Shown: positions 1 through 12,049 of the stretch, in pieces
Position numbering within the stretch: the stretch's first letter is position 1
Layout of the letters: each line of letters opens with the position of its first letter
NCBI RefSeq assembly: GCF_010389155.1
Contig: NC_057768.1
Coordinates: 10,600,501 to 10,664,500 of the forward strand
DNA: 64,000 nt
From: Erigeron canadensis
Taxonomy: Eukaryota > Streptophyta > Magnoliopsida > Asterales > Asteraceae
Reading direction: 5' to 3'
Position numbers and translations under genes: made by a program
Notes under the pieces: model-generated
Database searches by the model: none
What the model was told of the DNA's origin: nothing
What the model saw: only the letters and a program-made list of their open reading frames with translations

Positions 1-260
1 TTGCGTGTTTGTGTCAAGTGGGCTTCTATATGCGCATTTCATCTAGTTGGACCGATATGCGTGTTTGACCAAGTGGGCTGATATGCGTATTTGGCAAAGT
101 GGGCCGATATGCGTGTTTAGCCAAGTGGTTCGAATTTGCGCATTCTAGTGGATTTGGGTTTGCGTGTTTTGGGTGGATATAAATAGGAAAATAACACGCA
201 TTTAATGATCATCTTAGAATCATTTGCGTGTTCTTCCTGAAATCCTCTCCATTAGCGCGT
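1..260 (+). promoter_or_regulatory. Putative internal promoter of copia element 1 with TGCGTGTT word array
   Basis: Three to four direct copies of a ~27-bp unit lie between about 30 and 130. Each has GATATGCGTGTTT followed by GTGGGCY (close to the TCP-bound site II motif TGGGCC/T). They are followed by a TATA box (TATAAATA, 178-185) and further TGCGTGTT copies to ~680, in both orientations. There is no LTR boundary here, so this would be a promoter inside the element, about 1.3 kb ahead of the third ORF. Promoter function is inferred from layout only. Confidence 0.5.
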
Positions 261-1124
261 TCTTGCTCGATCACTATTCACTCGATTAACAAGATTTCTA
301 CGTCCATGTTCGAGTTCAAATGTCAAGATTTAGGGTTTTTATTTTCGGCCATAAAATCACTAAAAAGGACTAGATTCACGAAAAGGACAAAGAAATGGAA
401 CGTTAAAACTTGTAAATCGGGCATTTAGGAAACTTTTGATGCCAATTCATGAGTTTTAATGTTCAAAAATCTGGATCGTGTTTGAAGAAGATGAACAGCC
501 ATATGCGTGTTCTTCATCTGCGTGTTCCTGTAAACCCAGATCTTCAAATTCAAACACATGCAGATTTTTGCGTGTTTGTGATGACGTCATCACAAGAAAC
601 ACGCATGTTGACCAGTCATCACCCTTTGCGAGTTCTTGTTGCCAAAAACACCCATTTGCGCGTTCGTCACCATATGCGTGTTTTAGGGCAATATACGTGT
701 TTCATGACTTAACAAAAATTTTAACATTGAAATTTTGTTTAGTAAAATATGAAACATCACTTGCATTGACTAGTCATACCCGACACCATATGTGTGTATT
801 GTCACCATATGTGTGTATAAGGATTTTGTCGATTCTAGGACTTGTAAAATTTTCAAATCGGGAAAATTTTTACTTAGTCAAATTAGAAAGGACATGTGCC
901 TTATGTTGTCGATTATTAAAACTTCATCATGTTTTAAAAGATTTTGAGAAAAGTGGTCTCACTTCTTGCGAAAAACTATCAAAAGTTTTAATTTCGACAT
1001 GTTGATTTGATAAACTACACAGTATTTTAGTGAAATATGTAAACAAGTGGTTTCTATTTCACGAGAAATAAAATAGTTTTATCATTCAACGTATCTGTCA
1101 TTGTTTAAATTGTATAATCATTTT

Positions 1125-1510
1125 CAGAGCCGATGAAGCTAAGAGTTTCAAGGGCTTATAGAAAGTGATTAAGGACTTTATACCTTGACAGTACTTGTCA
1201 ACAATTAAGACGGATAACAATTTCAGAGCCGATGAAACTAAGAGTTTCAGGGGCTTAGAAAATGTTTAATAGTTTTAATTTTGACATTAATTGTCGATAG
1301 TTAAGGCGGATAACATTCTCAGAGCCGATAGAATTAAGAGTTCTAGGGGCTTAGAAAATGTTTAAGAACCTTTAGGATTGACATTTTTAGTCGATTGTTA
1401 AAGCTAATAACATTTCTAGAGCCAATGAAACATAGTGTTTCAGGGGCTTAGGAAATGATTAAGAGCTTTAAAGTTCGACTTGGTTCGTTGTTGCTAATAT
1501 TTTGTTGTTT
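1125..1510 (+). repeat. 97-bp tandem repeat, four copies
   Basis: Units begin with (C)AGAGCCGATGAA-like sequence at about 1125, 1224, 1320 and 1417, each continuing through AAGAGTTTC and GGGGCTTAG. Spacing is 96-99 bp. The array ends at a T-rich tract and GTGCAG, a plausible 3' splice site directly before the third-ORF ATG at 1525, so it may sit in a leader intron. Confidence 0.85.
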
Positions 1511-1524
1511 ATATCTTGGTGCAG

Positions 1525-3576
1525 ATGGCTGAAAGACAATTCCACAACAATCATAACTACTTGATTAACCTGGATGTCCACCAGGCGAACGCAGCAGAGT
1601 TTGTTCCTATTCTGGAGTTCTTTCAACGATCTAGAATTCGAAGGGTTCTCACTGCCAACCCTGTGATCAGATTGACGTATCTTCGTCAATTCTGGGCCTC
1701 TGCAAGATATATAGCTGGGGATAATGAGAGGATTGAAGCAATGGTGAACAATCAAGTCATCCACTTCACTGCTCAAGATTTGATCCAGATACTTGGATTG
1801 GGCACTGAAGCCCAAGAGGGATGAGCTAATGGTCCCACTAAATACCCATTGGCACTAAGATATGGAGTTTATAGAAGAATGGGTTCTGTTGGTGATCAAA
1901 ACCAGAACACCTTCATGAAGAACTGTATTCATGGAAGATGGAAGTTCTTCAGTTACGTGGTTCTGGTGGCTCTCAGCGACAGAAAGACGGGGTATGATAA
2001 GCTGAATATCGAGACCCAGTCCCAAGTTTTCTCCCTTGTGCTGAACTTACAGCTTCTCTCGTTACTTCTTCAACGAGATTAGAAGGCAAATTGGTGCAGA
2101 CGGAAATGAGCGCTTCTTGATGTATCCTCGGTTCATTATGATGATCATCAACGCTCGTCTGCCCAATCTTCCATAGGTGGGTCTTGTCGGGCATGTAACT
2201 ACTATGCCAAATCGTATATTCTCTGATAGTTAGAAGTACAGAGGTCACCTCCAGCCCGACCGACTGACAGACGTCTCTTCGGTGCAGTCATCAATCCGGC
2301 ATACGTTGCTCCGGATAATGATGGCTTTGCACATGACGGGTCAGATGTTGAAGGAAACTTTGTTGCATCTCTACAGCAAGCTTCCCAACAACCACCTGCA
2401 ACACACCAAGAACAACAACCTCCCGTGCAACAATCCCCAGTAAATGCTGAAGCGGTTGATGACTTGTTCTTCAAAGTAGAACAAGGTCAAGGTGACGCTG
2501 AAGAAGCTGCGGAGGTTGCACAACAAATGTGGGAACCAAATGATGTTTTAAATCAGGTTCAACATTTTGATGCTCATGTCGATCTAGATGCAAAGATTGA
2601 AGAGCTGTTCGACGATCACGAGGCCGATGACACGGCAAGTAGTGATTCTCATGCCACTGTGAGCAGTACAGAGGACAGCTCCAGTGATGATGATGATGGT
2701 CAAGAGGACCCTTAAGAAAGAGCATGTAGGGTTAGACAAGAACAACTTGCTGCTCAATCTAAAAGGAAACTTAGGGCTGATGCAGACTTCCAGCCTGAGG
2801 AGGAGGATGAACAAGATAGTGAGACTCTTCAGCCCAGGAGGAGAAAGAGGCTTGATGAAGGCACATCTGGTGCTCAAAAGTCTCCGAGACTTAGTGCCAC
2901 GATGGGTGTGGCAGTTGAAGAGGGGTCGAGTCGTTTGTCTGAGCATGTGTAGAGAGATTCTGAGGAGGTAACTACTAGACCTAGGGGAGGAGGTAAGGGT
3001 TTGATGATGAGGCCACCAGTTGACCAAGCAAGTACAAGAATCAGACTTTCAGCTACAGGGTCTGCATTCACATCTTTCACCAGTGCCGCAACAACATCTG
3101 TACCACAAACTACAGTTACTCTTCCGGTTGTTGGAACTTCTGCAATCCAACAACCAAATGCAGCTATCATCAGACCGTCTGCACCAAGACCAACTGCACC
3201 ACAAGCTATTCCTTCTCGACCATCAGTGATGTCTTCCCAACCAAGAAGCTCCAGAACCGACAGCGATGAAATATCTGGGTTGGTAAAGCAAGTGGCTGAT
3301 ATGAGAGCTATGGTTGCTAGCTTGACAAAGAATCTGTCTAAGCAGGAAGAATCACACCGTCAGGAGCTTGAAGAGCTAAAGGCTAAGAATGCCCAACTTC
3401 GAACAAGGCAGGAGGCTCTACAATCAATCCAATCTAAGACTACCAAGCACCTAAAATTGATTTTTGAAAGATTGGAGAATCACACTGAAGTTATAAAGAG
3501 CCAGACTGTAGGTTTGACAAGCTTCGATGACGACTATGACCAGCTAAATGAGATTATTGGAAATCTTAAGTCTTAG
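1525..3576 (+). pseudogene. Third (env-position) ORF of copia element 1, decayed
   Basis: Reading starts at ATG 1525, just after a GTGCAG acceptor-like site. The N-terminal ~100 residues contain NLDVHQAN, TYLRQFWASARYI and a motif ending in QILGLGTE, a layout reminiscent of the plant-mobile or putative plant transposon domain proteins carried by LTR elements (inference). An acidic, Ser/Asp-rich middle (to ~2710), an Arg/Lys-rich stretch and a C-terminal coiled coil (about 3270-3500) follow. Stops at 1822, 2713 and 2950, and frame changes near 2040 and 2230-2280, break it. In-frame coding resumes after each, so decay looks recent. The three stops (TGA, TAA, TAG) are all reachable by single C-to-T changes. 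It lies where SIRE elements carry their env-like ORF, but I see no clear signal peptide or membrane segment. Function unknown. Confidence 0.65.
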
Positions 3577-4226
3577 GGGGACATACAGCAAACCTGCAAG
3601 GATGATGCCCTTAGGAGAGAAAGTAGAAAGGACGAGGGAGATGATCCTAGCAGACAAAGGGAGACTGCAAGATTTCCACTAGGCATGAGGAGTGTTATAT
3701 CTCAGTGGGAGCAAAGCTAGCATGGTGCTGTTGGTACCTCTCGAGCCCTACAACTGAAGAAAAAGGGAAAACACCTGCCGATGCTAGTCCCGCACCAACT
3801 GGAGATGTTGGAGTTGGTGCCCAGGAACGACCAACGGGAGATGTAGGAGTTGGTCACCAAAATGTTCCGATTCTTTCTGGAGATGATGTGATATCATCCA
3901 ATTCTTGTGGAACCTTGAATCTGAAGAACGAGATTTTTCTAAAGTTCGGACACGATAACGTGGCATATCAAAATGTAATGGCCGACATGATCAAACCAAA
4001 GGATCCTGGATCTAGGGCGGATCAAGAAAAAGCTCGAAGACTTGCTGCTGGCAGAAGCACAGATTAACCTACAGAGTCCGAGTCAGATTTTGAGAAGGAA
4101 GCTCAGGTCGAAAGGAGAAAGAAAAGCAGAAGAACGTGAAGAACTTTTGAAATTCCTGAAGAGGGTTTTTGGCCACACTTAGGATGACAAACGAAGACTT
4201 GATTGCCATATCTAGATGCTGATGTC
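3577..4226 (+). pseudogene. Degenerate tail of the element 1 third-ORF region
   Basis: Beyond the stop at 3574 coding character continues in broken frames. An open stretch at 3705-4067 (another frame) has a twice-repeated PTGDVGVG motif and ends in a basic/acidic Ala-rich helix-like segment. It is probably the former C-terminal extension of the third ORF or a separate small ORF. No recognised domain. Confidence 0.4.
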
Positions 4227-4236
4227 AAGGGGGAGA
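4227..4236 (+). other. Polypurine tract of copia element 1
   Basis: A ten-base purine run (AAGGGGGAGA) ends one base before TGTTAG, the expected start of the 3' LTR. This is the usual plus-strand priming site of LTR retrotransposons and fixes the LTR boundary. Confidence 0.75.
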
Positions 4237-4459
4237 CTGTTAGTGCATGATTCTCAGTGACATGAGCATTCTAGATATGTGTAGTATATTTGTGTATAAG
4301 TTCAAGTCTTGTAATTATCTTGTAATTACCGTTTGTCTTAATATTACCCTGGCATATTTTATGAAAGCCAATTGGGATCCAACTTATGTTTATATGTTTG
4401 TTTATTATTTGTATTTTGCAGGTTTTAGACATAACATGTAAAGAGTCATTAAGTTAATA

Positions 4460-4730
4460 TTGTTTCTGCGTATTAACAGCAGTTGAGATATTAACTTAAT
4501 GTACTTCCAGAGGGAAGTTAAGATATTTGTGTTTCTGCGTATTTACAGCAGTATAAACATTATCTTATATACACACTTCCAATAGGTAATATAGACGACA
4601 TTGTTTCTGTGTATTTACATCAGTTGAAATGTGTCGAAGGCTAATGTTAGTTCTGCGTATCTTTACAGCAGTTAAATCATTAGTTGAGTTAATGTCGGTT
4701 CTGCGTCTTGACAGCAGTAAAGACATTTAC
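4460..4730 (+). repeat. Five-copy degenerate repeat in the LTR
   Basis: Five copies of a CTGCGTATTTACAGCAG-like near-palindrome (CTGCGT...ACAGCAG) recur every 50-70 bp, each followed by a variable AT-rich stretch. It lies in the 5' part of the LTR (U3 side). Confidence 0.75.
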
Positions 4731-4961
4731 TCACTATATCCTAAGTGTTATTTGAGCGTTCTTAGGAACAAGCAAAAAGTCTTGCTTGGTCAAAGTAAGA
4801 ACACTCAAATGTTCATTTGAGATTTTCTAAGAAACAAGCAAAAGTATGTTTGTTCTCAAGAACTCTCAAATGGTTTGAGAATTTCTGTGGAAACAAGCAA
4901 AAGTATGCAATGTCCACAGAAACACGCAAACAGGCCATAACCCTAATGGGCTTGGGCTTGG

Positions 4962-5014
4962 AAACACGCATGGGCCTGCGTGTTTTAGAACACGCAAACA
5001 GCCATTTGCGTGTT
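4962..5014. promoter_or_regulatory. Chained palindromic TGCGTGTT words in the element 1 LTR
   Basis: Four word copies alternate in orientation and form three overlapping perfect inverted repeats: a 9-bp arm with a TGGGCC spacer (4962-4985), an 8-bp arm with a TTAG spacer (4977-4996) and a 10-bp arm with a CAGCCA spacer (4989-5014). The sequence could be paired transcription-factor half-sites or cruciform/RNA hairpins. Function is inferred only. Confidence 0.6.
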
Positions 5015-5410
5015 CCTGGCCTTTGCCTATAGAGAGAAAACTAAGAGTGTAAAGAGAGAAAACTAAGAGTGTGTGTATGCGTGTTCCAACAAGAGTGTAG
5101 AGAGAGAAACAAGCAAATCCTAAAGAGAGAAAACTAAGAACACGTACGGTTTATCTTGTGGGTAATACTCGTCTCGTGCACGAACTGCAAACACATACCC
5201 GGCCCCCAAACGGCTCGTACATTGCAAGTTACCACGTGTTAGGTAGGGTGCGTCCGGAGAGCCGTTCCTGGAGTGTTTATTATCACGTAAAAGATATATA
5301 TATATATAGTGATATATATCATCTAAAGGTAGATATATAAACCGTGGGTTATCTCGAGAAATTTCCGCACCTCGACATATCCTTAAGTCGATCTCTGGTT
5401 TGATAATACT

Positions 5411-7424
5411 GTTTGTTTTTTTAACCATTAAGTGACTGAATAGATAAATAACATCTGTATGGATTAAGTCAATACAGTTGATTTTTTGTTTATCAAGTCA
5501 AAAACAAACACTTTTGATGACTTAATGGATTAAGTATATTTGATTAAGTCATGATTGAGTTTATTAAGTCCTAAACAAACACCACCTAATTATACTATCA
5601 TAATAATAACATATCAAGAAATCAAAGCTTAAGGGGTGAAAGAAATCTTCAATCAAAGCTTAAGGTGAAAGAAAACGGAGAGTTTTATGTACACAAGTTA
5701 GTGGGTGACAGTCTGACACCCACACAGTTGAATGCATGGATATAATGTGTCAGATAAGATCTGCATGATTCTCATCAGTTTTGTCATCTACCGCCTACGT
5801 TTTATCTAAAACGCTGCATTTTGGTGCACTCTAAGAAAATGGGTGAAACACTTATTGGATAGATTTTCTGTCAGATATTATCCATATGTTTTGGCCCTAT
5901 ATTTATCATTTACCATAAACTTTTTACCTAAAACGTGACTTATGCGAGTTCTACCAATAAGGTGACCAGGATAGTTATGATAATGATGAAACAATCTCTT
6001 TGTATTGAGGATGATAATGATGAACACTCTCGATAGCGAAGATGACAATATTTTACTACTAATAAACATGTATGTAAGTACTACTGTTGTCTTTCTATTA
6101 AGAAGGCGTGCATACACCGAGATAGAACAAACATCGTATTGATGACGATTGCAATCACGTTATTGTGTTATCGTACATACAGAGTTTCAAAATTAATGCC
6201 GTTAGCATACAATCCGAAAAAAATACGCAAAGTTGTATAATAATTATTATTGAAATACAATTGTTATTGTATAACAATTGGTTTACACACAAAGTTTTAT
6301 TATTACTTAATGTCTATAATACCATGCCGTTTGTATATATAAAACTTATTAGGATGTAAATACTATTATGTGGTTTTATTATCTTGCGTTTTAGGTCATA
6401 CGGGGGGGGTTGTATACGCACTATAATGCGTCTTATGTCATACGTGGTTTATATCATAACTATAAATACTTACCTTCTAATTAGAAAATTTTCGTTGCCA
6501 AAAGTTGTGTCCACCCAAAATGCCGAAAAAAAACCTTATCTTCATATCCCCATCAATACGATGAACCATTTCACAAGTAGCGTTGTATTTGGATAGTGCG
6601 ACTCAACATCATTTGTATACCCTAATTTTTCGCTCGAAATCGAAGACAATGAACGCACAAGCTCCAATATATCAATAATGAAGCCGATAACAAAGATGGC
6701 AGTAGCTTACTACTAATAAACATACGTAAGTTGTCTTTGTATCAAAGAAGACATGCATACACCGAGATGGAACATACCCCTTCTTGATGTCGGGCTGAAT
6801 TACATAGTATAGTTGATCGATTTATACTATGTACGATTTGCATAGTATAGTTGTTTTACTTTTTCTATTGGTAGATCGATCAAAAATTGATTTGTATTGT
6901 ATTCATGATGTTTAGTTATTATAATATTGCAAATATGATATTTGATATGAATGAAATTGTATATGAATGTAGCTCAAATCGCACATATAGCAATCCATTG
7001 TGACAACCGTTATCTGAGCATATTTTCCCAATGTACTTTTCTGGTCGTCTTTAATTCATTCCGTTCATGTGCGTGACTTTATAACTAGAATATGTGCTTT
7101 AAGGGAGTGGACGTCATTAGTCTTTAAGACTTTACTATCGGAATAAGTGGACTTATGTTTTTATTCGGGCTTTATGAGTATTTAGCTTTAGAAAAATTGC
7201 ACGTGGACTCGAAGACAAGAGGAATATTAGTTGTCTTGTGGAAATGACAAATAAAAGAAAATAGTTAAAAATTGATGCAATTAAGGATTTATTAATAAAA
7301 AAATGGTCATGTGATGAGCGTCCATTTTGTGATAAAAACCCCTAAAGAAAGGCTTCATTTCTATGCTTAAATGAGTTAATATTCCGGAACTATCGATACT
7401 TAATGAATGATATGTTTGTGCAGG
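5411..7424. other. Gene-free AT-rich spacer
   Basis: No credible coding sequence. Visible are GTTTTA/TAAAAC-type motifs near 5795-5935 like those at 10.6-11.2 kb, and a diverged ~75-bp duplicate pair (about 6050-6125 and 6710-6778, both containing ACTACTAATAAACAT and GCATACACCGAGAT). The short open frames are low-complexity chance ORFs. Confidence 0.7.
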
Positions 7425-8830
7425 TTCCCGAAAGATGCGAGAGAGGGTAAATGACATCAGCTGACTCAAGAAGGAAGCCTATGAAGTTACAAGACACAAG
7501 GAAGTGGTTCGGGAGCCAAACGAAGACTCAAGTGCAAGACAACAGCCACCAGCGCCGCTGGACACATACCCAGCGCCGCTGGTGCTCACCAGCGAACGCT
7601 CTCTAGACCACAAGCGCCGCTCGAAGCTTCACCAACGGCCGCTCGAAGTATCACTAGCGCCGCTAGCCCATTAGCCAGCGCCGCTGGTCGGCCCAGATCA
7701 ATAACCGACTTAAACACCTTTTTAAGTCGAACTAACCCTCAAAACCCTAAGAGAGAGCCGATTCAGCAGCCCTAGCCGCCCAGGAATAACCCTAGATCGA
7801 AATTGCATATTCCAAGGAGGTTTTGGAGCATCTAAACACCTTCCGATCTTCACTCTTGGTCTAGATCTTTCATCTTTATTTACTCTTTGTCTTTGAACTA
7901 TGTCTTTTATATTCTCAGACTTTGTTATTTCTTTAATAATGCTAGGCTAGTAGGCTGAATACTTGTTTGGATCAATGTGATCATGTAGACGCTTATTGTT
8001 TTACTGTCTTTGTTTAGATTCTGTTGGAGTGTGCTTTACTGTTTATCGTAGATCCATGTTTATTAGTAATTCATGTTGCTATTGGTATTATATCTGAACA
8101 TATTAGTTTAATTCTGATGATTGTCTATGATCATGTACTAGGACTAATATGCTAGGACAGAAAACAACTAGTCGGTCTATAACTAGAAGTAAAAAGTGGT
8201 TCACTTGTAACCGAGGGATCCATTGCCATAGTAACTAGGGTGAATTGAACATGAAGCTTAACAATACCAGATGCGATCCTTTGACTTGGAAACGAGCACT
8301 GTGGTCACCGGAGGGAATTATATCTAGTCATGGCTTAAGAGCCGGGTAATTAAAAGATGAATTAGTAACACAAACTTTAGGTCATAATACTTAAAACAAT
8401 GAATCTAGCGAGAATTCGTTTTAAAGGGTAGTGTGAGTCTAGCGACAGCACTACTACTTAGGTAAAGTGAATCTAACGAGAATCTGAACTGTGATTAAGT
8501 TTCCAACAGGTTAACAAACCAGTAGGATAGTATTTGGTCATACCATGAGATCGGAGATGCCAAATAAATATTTTAATTTAATTACTGATAATTGTCCTTT
8601 CAAAACTATTTTCAGAGTAGCCATTTGCTGCAAAGCATTTGGTTATATTTTCTTATTTAATTGCTAAAAATTAGTTTATTGGGAGTTAGTGACAAACCCC
8701 CAAACAAACTAGAATTACACGTACTACTAGATTAGGTAACGCAACGCGTCCCTGCGAACGATCCTATAATTTACCACTAGGCTATACTCAACTGACCGGG
8801 TTCGCTGCTCGTTAAAGTGTGTGTTAGTTT
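7425..8830 (+). repeat. Gypsy-type LTR/leader fragment, copy A
   Basis: About 1.4 kb that matches, in reverse complement, 43.24-44.44 kb. Shared landmarks in order: a CCTATGAAGTTACAAGACAC segment, a GCGCCGCT-rich block (7541-7690), CCCTAAGAGAGAG, a GAGGTTTTGGAGC segment, and a long noncoding tract ending in AACGAGAATCTGAA and GTTTCCAACAG. The 3' part (8740-8820, GCGAACGATCC, TTCGCTGCTCG) looks like the end of a Ty3/gypsy-type LTR. No coding domain or clean LTR pair is visible, so the class is an inference. Confidence 0.6.
7541..7690. repeat. GCGCCGC palindromic word cluster, copy A
   Basis: Five GCGCCGCT copies occur within 150 bp, three as the 13-bp palindrome CCAGCG-C-CGCTGG and one as CTAGCG-C-CGCTAG. 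It is a GC-rich island in otherwise AT-rich sequence, at the same place as a similar but sparser cluster in copy B. Confidence 0.8.
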
Positions 8831-9347
8831 AAATAGTTACTTGTACAACATAAATTTTAAAGACTAGGAAATAAATAAAAAACATACACCCATCATCATG
8901 TTTATATCCGTTAGAAAGCTATTGAAAAGTTACATATAAATATGTCGATGATATGAATGAACGGGTCTCGAGTATTCTTGGATGGTCGTCTCAAACGAGT
9001 TTTAGTGGGGTCAAAGATCGGGCAAAATTCGGTCAAAGCAAAGGGAAAAAAAAATAACAAAACCCTAATTTTTGTTAAACCTAACCTCATTTCTCATTTT
9101 CAATTCTCACTCTCCTCCCTTTTTCCTCTCTAGCAGCCCCCACCCCTCTCTTTCACTAAAATCCGGCACCCACCACTCAACCACCACCGGACCATCGTAC
9201 GGTCACCACAAACTGCCACTATCTACCATCTTAGCTTCTAGATTCTTCTTTTTTCTTGTAGATTTGGGTAAGAATAACATGGATCTATATATTAAGTGAT
9301 TTTTCTTCATCAAAACTTACGAAATTCATATATATATATATATATAT
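8831..9347. other. Gene-free spacer
   Basis: No supported gene. It resembles an untranslated leader (AACAAAACCCTAA, then a CT-rich tract at 9080-9160) and ends in a TA microsatellite (9328-9347). The 75-codon open frame at 9072 is Ser/Pro/His-rich low complexity and is not called. Confidence 0.6.
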
Positions 9348-9739
9348 GGTAACACTCCGGTGAGAACAGTCTTAAAATAAGAACGGTGAGAACACTTAAA
9401 AAACATCATTTTGATGCATTAAAAGTCCATAAAGCTAACATATTGCATAACTAATTATCATTATTTAAGTGTTTAACAACACATTGGCGTATCAAAATCA
9501 AGAAAATCATGTTTTTTGTTTTGTGCATCCATCTTGGAGGATGCATATTCTTCAAAACGATGCATCCACCAAAAACGTGATTTTTTTGATTTTGACGGAT
9601 CAATGTGTTGTTAAACACTTAAATATTGATAATTAGTTATGCACTATGCTAGTTTTATGGACTTTTAATGCATCAAAATGATGTTTTTTAAGTGTTCTCA
9701 CCGTTCTTATTTTAAGACTGTTCTTATTTGATTATTCCC
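9348..9739. mobile_element. Foldback MITE, copy 1
   Basis: A ~390-bp near-complete inverted repeat. The left arm runs AGAACAGTCTTAAAATAAG, CGGTGAGAACACTTAAA, ATCATTTTGATGCATTAAAA, and the right arm returns the same blocks in reverse complement. The extreme ends differ: left GGTAACACTCCGGTG, right (reverse complement) GGGAATAATCAAAT. It is inserted in a TA microsatellite, so the target duplication cannot be read. Copy 2 is at 14,698. Confidence 0.85.
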
Positions 9740-10589
9740 TCAAATATATATATGTATATATGTATGTATATCTTCGGATATATTTTGTATATGGATATAA
9801 AAATCCGAAATCTTTTCATTAATATATATATATATGTATGTATATCTAATATACATACATACATATATATATAGACCCGATTTATTGAACAAAAGTATTT
9901 ATATTTCCTATATATATGTTAGATCCGAAAAGAAGAACCCAAAACCTTCCAAATCCGGGTTGTATGGCCTGATATCTTTTGAATCCATGAATGTTTGAAC
10001 AAAAAACTCTCCATCAAATCCGTGAACCATGATCCGAAATCTTTATTCTTGGTAAGATTTGAGGTTGTAACGTGATTTTGACTTCAAAAATCTATTTGTC
10101 TTGAATTTTGGTGTTTAAATCTACTTTTGGAAGTCGTTTTCTTGTCGGTCAACGGGAAGGTTTTTATTGTGTCTATTTTGGTATTTTTGATAAAATTAGG
10201 GTTAAGTTTAAATGGGTTTGTAAAGTCAAAATTGATTTAAGATTTGTTAAACTCAAAATTAGGGTTTTCTAGTCAAAATTAGAGGTCCTTGGTCAAAGTT
10301 AATTATGGTTAGTCATTTCGAGTCGTATTAATAATTTAATCCAAATTTGTAGTAACATCGGTGTAATACAGACTTATGACTATATATATACATTTATATA
10401 AAAGGACTTTGTAAAGACTATATATTATACGACTTTTCGGACATAACATATTTTATAATAAATGTTCTATACGAAGACTTGACACGATATAAAAAACAAA
10501 ACGTGACATTATTAAGCGAACTCTTTCATTTGGAAAATTTACAAAGACAACGGGACTAATATATATAGGGGAGGCTATCTACATACATC
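9740..10589. other. Gene-free AT-rich spacer
   Basis: TA/TG microsatellite tracts (9745-9880) and diffuse sequence with repeated GGTCAAA/AATTAGGG motifs, as in decayed retroelement leaders. No gene seen. Confidence 0.6.
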
Positions 10590-11200
10590 AACGGTTCCTA
10601 GAAAACATTATTGAAATGCACCGTTTTATGTAAAACTTCCCGTTTTACACCTCGATGCTACTCTTATATAAAAGGGATCGTTTTGGTATAAGAGAAAATT
10701 CTTTCCGCTTTGAATAAAACGCTACGTTTAGGCATAGAAACGACACTGGCATATACACATTTGACGTAAAATGGCCGGTTTTGGCAGTTCACCAAATATG
10801 TAACGTTTCATGTAAAATGGCACCAAAAACGGGAAAAATGAGACCTGTCATTCCCCTTACATGTGTGTCAGACCACGTGTAATTCTCAAACAGTGTTTTG
10901 TTATTTACACACCGGCCAAACGCGACGTTTTATGTAAAACGGAGAGTTTTTTACATAAAACGGGGCGTTCAACTAATACTTAACGTTTTATGTAAAATGG
11001 CACCAAAAACGGGGGAATGACACCTGTCATTCCCCTGAATGCCACCTGTCATTCCTCTAACATGAGTATCAGACCACGTGTAATTTTCAAACAGTATTTT
11101 GCTATCTACACACCGGCCAAACGCGGCGTTTTACATAAAACGTGGTATAAAACGAGGAGTTTTACATAAAACGAGACATTTTGGTAGTGTTTTTATGAAC
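10590..11200. repeat. Palindrome-rich region with 180-bp tandem duplication
   Basis: Two ~180-200-bp units start TAACGTTT at 10,801 and 10,981, sharing AATGGCACCAAAAACGGG, CACCTGTCATTCCCCT, CAGACCACGTGTAATT and ACACCGGCCAAACGCG. CGTTTTA-TG-TAAAACG-type palindromes occur at least six times across 10.6-11.2 kb. No coding potential. Confidence 0.8.
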
Positions 11201-11473
11201 AGTGGACGGTGTAGCTATAGTACCACCTCTTATGAATAATAATGTAACTATCTGTTATTGTGTTTTTTTATTTATATTGTCAGTTTTTAATCTAGTTATC
11301 AATACAACGATATAAAAGATTCTAATTTTATGTATACTAATACGATTAAGAATTTTGATTTTTGGCAAAGTTGTGATTAAAATATTAATAATATGTTAGT
11401 AGTCTTAGTTACTCTTCATTACATAACAGATTAAACACGAGAAATTAAAACACTATGAATAAAAAAATATTAA

Positions 11474-11654
11474 TAATGAGTTGGTGTAGTAGCTTGAAGT
11501 TTCTTTTGTGACTTCTAGTTTTTAGGTTCGAATCTCTACTTCACCAACTTGGAGATATAGGTCTTTCTACGAGGGTTTGACTTGGGTATTAAGCAGCAAA
11601 GAAGGAGGTTTTCCCCATTGGGTTTTTTTCAACGAAATTCATCTTTAAAAAAAA
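11474..11654 (+). mobile_element. tRNA-derived SINE, degenerate
   Basis: A box A-like TGGTGTAGTAGCTTG is followed ~45 bp later by a good box B (GGTTCGAATCTC), then a body and an A-rich tail (CTTTAAAAAAAA). This spacing fits a pol III-type tRNA-derived SINE. Confidence 0.5.
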
Positions 11655-11791
11655 TTGTGAGAAAGTCTATATGTTGTTTTGGTAATAATACCTCTTTATC
11701 TCCCACTATGATATGCACATGACATAAGAAAAGTATTCACCAACTAACTTTGGTTTTTTTTTTATTCACAAGCTAATTTTGTTTTTTAACA

Positions 11792-11829
<38 letters not shown>

Positions 11830-12049
11830 AAAAGTGAATATAAAACTGTACAAGATAAATAAGAAAACCTTAAAAGATAAAAAAATAATACCTACTAGAA
11901 TTTTGAAGTTTACCGACAAAGTAAAGTAGTTGTCGATCTAGATAAAAAGAACATATCCAGTTACATAAATAAATATAAATTTTACTCAAATTTTAATTAT
12001 TTAATCTTATATATATTGAAAAAAAACTATTCAACCGACTTGCGTTTTA

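Larger units (their letters stand above)
1..5410 (+). mobile_element. SIRE-like Ty1/copia element 1, 3' half
   Basis: The window opens inside a large LTR retrotransposon. Visible in order are a spacer rich in TGCGTGTT words with a TATA box, a four-copy 97-bp tandem repeat, a decayed third ORF, a polypurine tract and a 3' LTR beginning TGTTAG. This is the order pol, spacer, extra ORF, PPT, LTR known from SIRE/Maximus copia elements. Assignment rests on the third ORF, whose N-terminus resembles the ORF downstream of the copia pol at 62,477, and on similarity between the 3' end of this LTR and the LTR at 53,019-53,451. Gag, pol and the 5' LTR lie left of the window. Confidence 0.75.
4238..5410 (+). 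repeat. 3' LTR of copia element 1
   Basis: It starts TGTTAGTGCATG after the PPT. The last ~100 bp (TTATCTCG, TTCCGCAC, CGACATA) resemble the end of the LTR at 53,019-53,451. The exact 3' end is uncertain (about 5405-5410) because the partner LTR is outside the window. Contents: a five-copy CTGCGTATTTACAGCAGT array, several imperfect hairpins at 4750-4915, then a chain of inverted TGCGTGTT words at 4962-5014 around a TGGGCC site, and AGAGAGAAAACTAAGAG repeats. At about 1.17 kb it is much longer than the 433-bp LTR of element 2, largely because of these internal amplifications. Confidence 0.7.

Noticed and set aside
1..710. ORFs with repeated CVF/RVLHLR peptides
   Set aside because: They translate the TGCGTGTT word array; reading frames overlap each other and show no domain.
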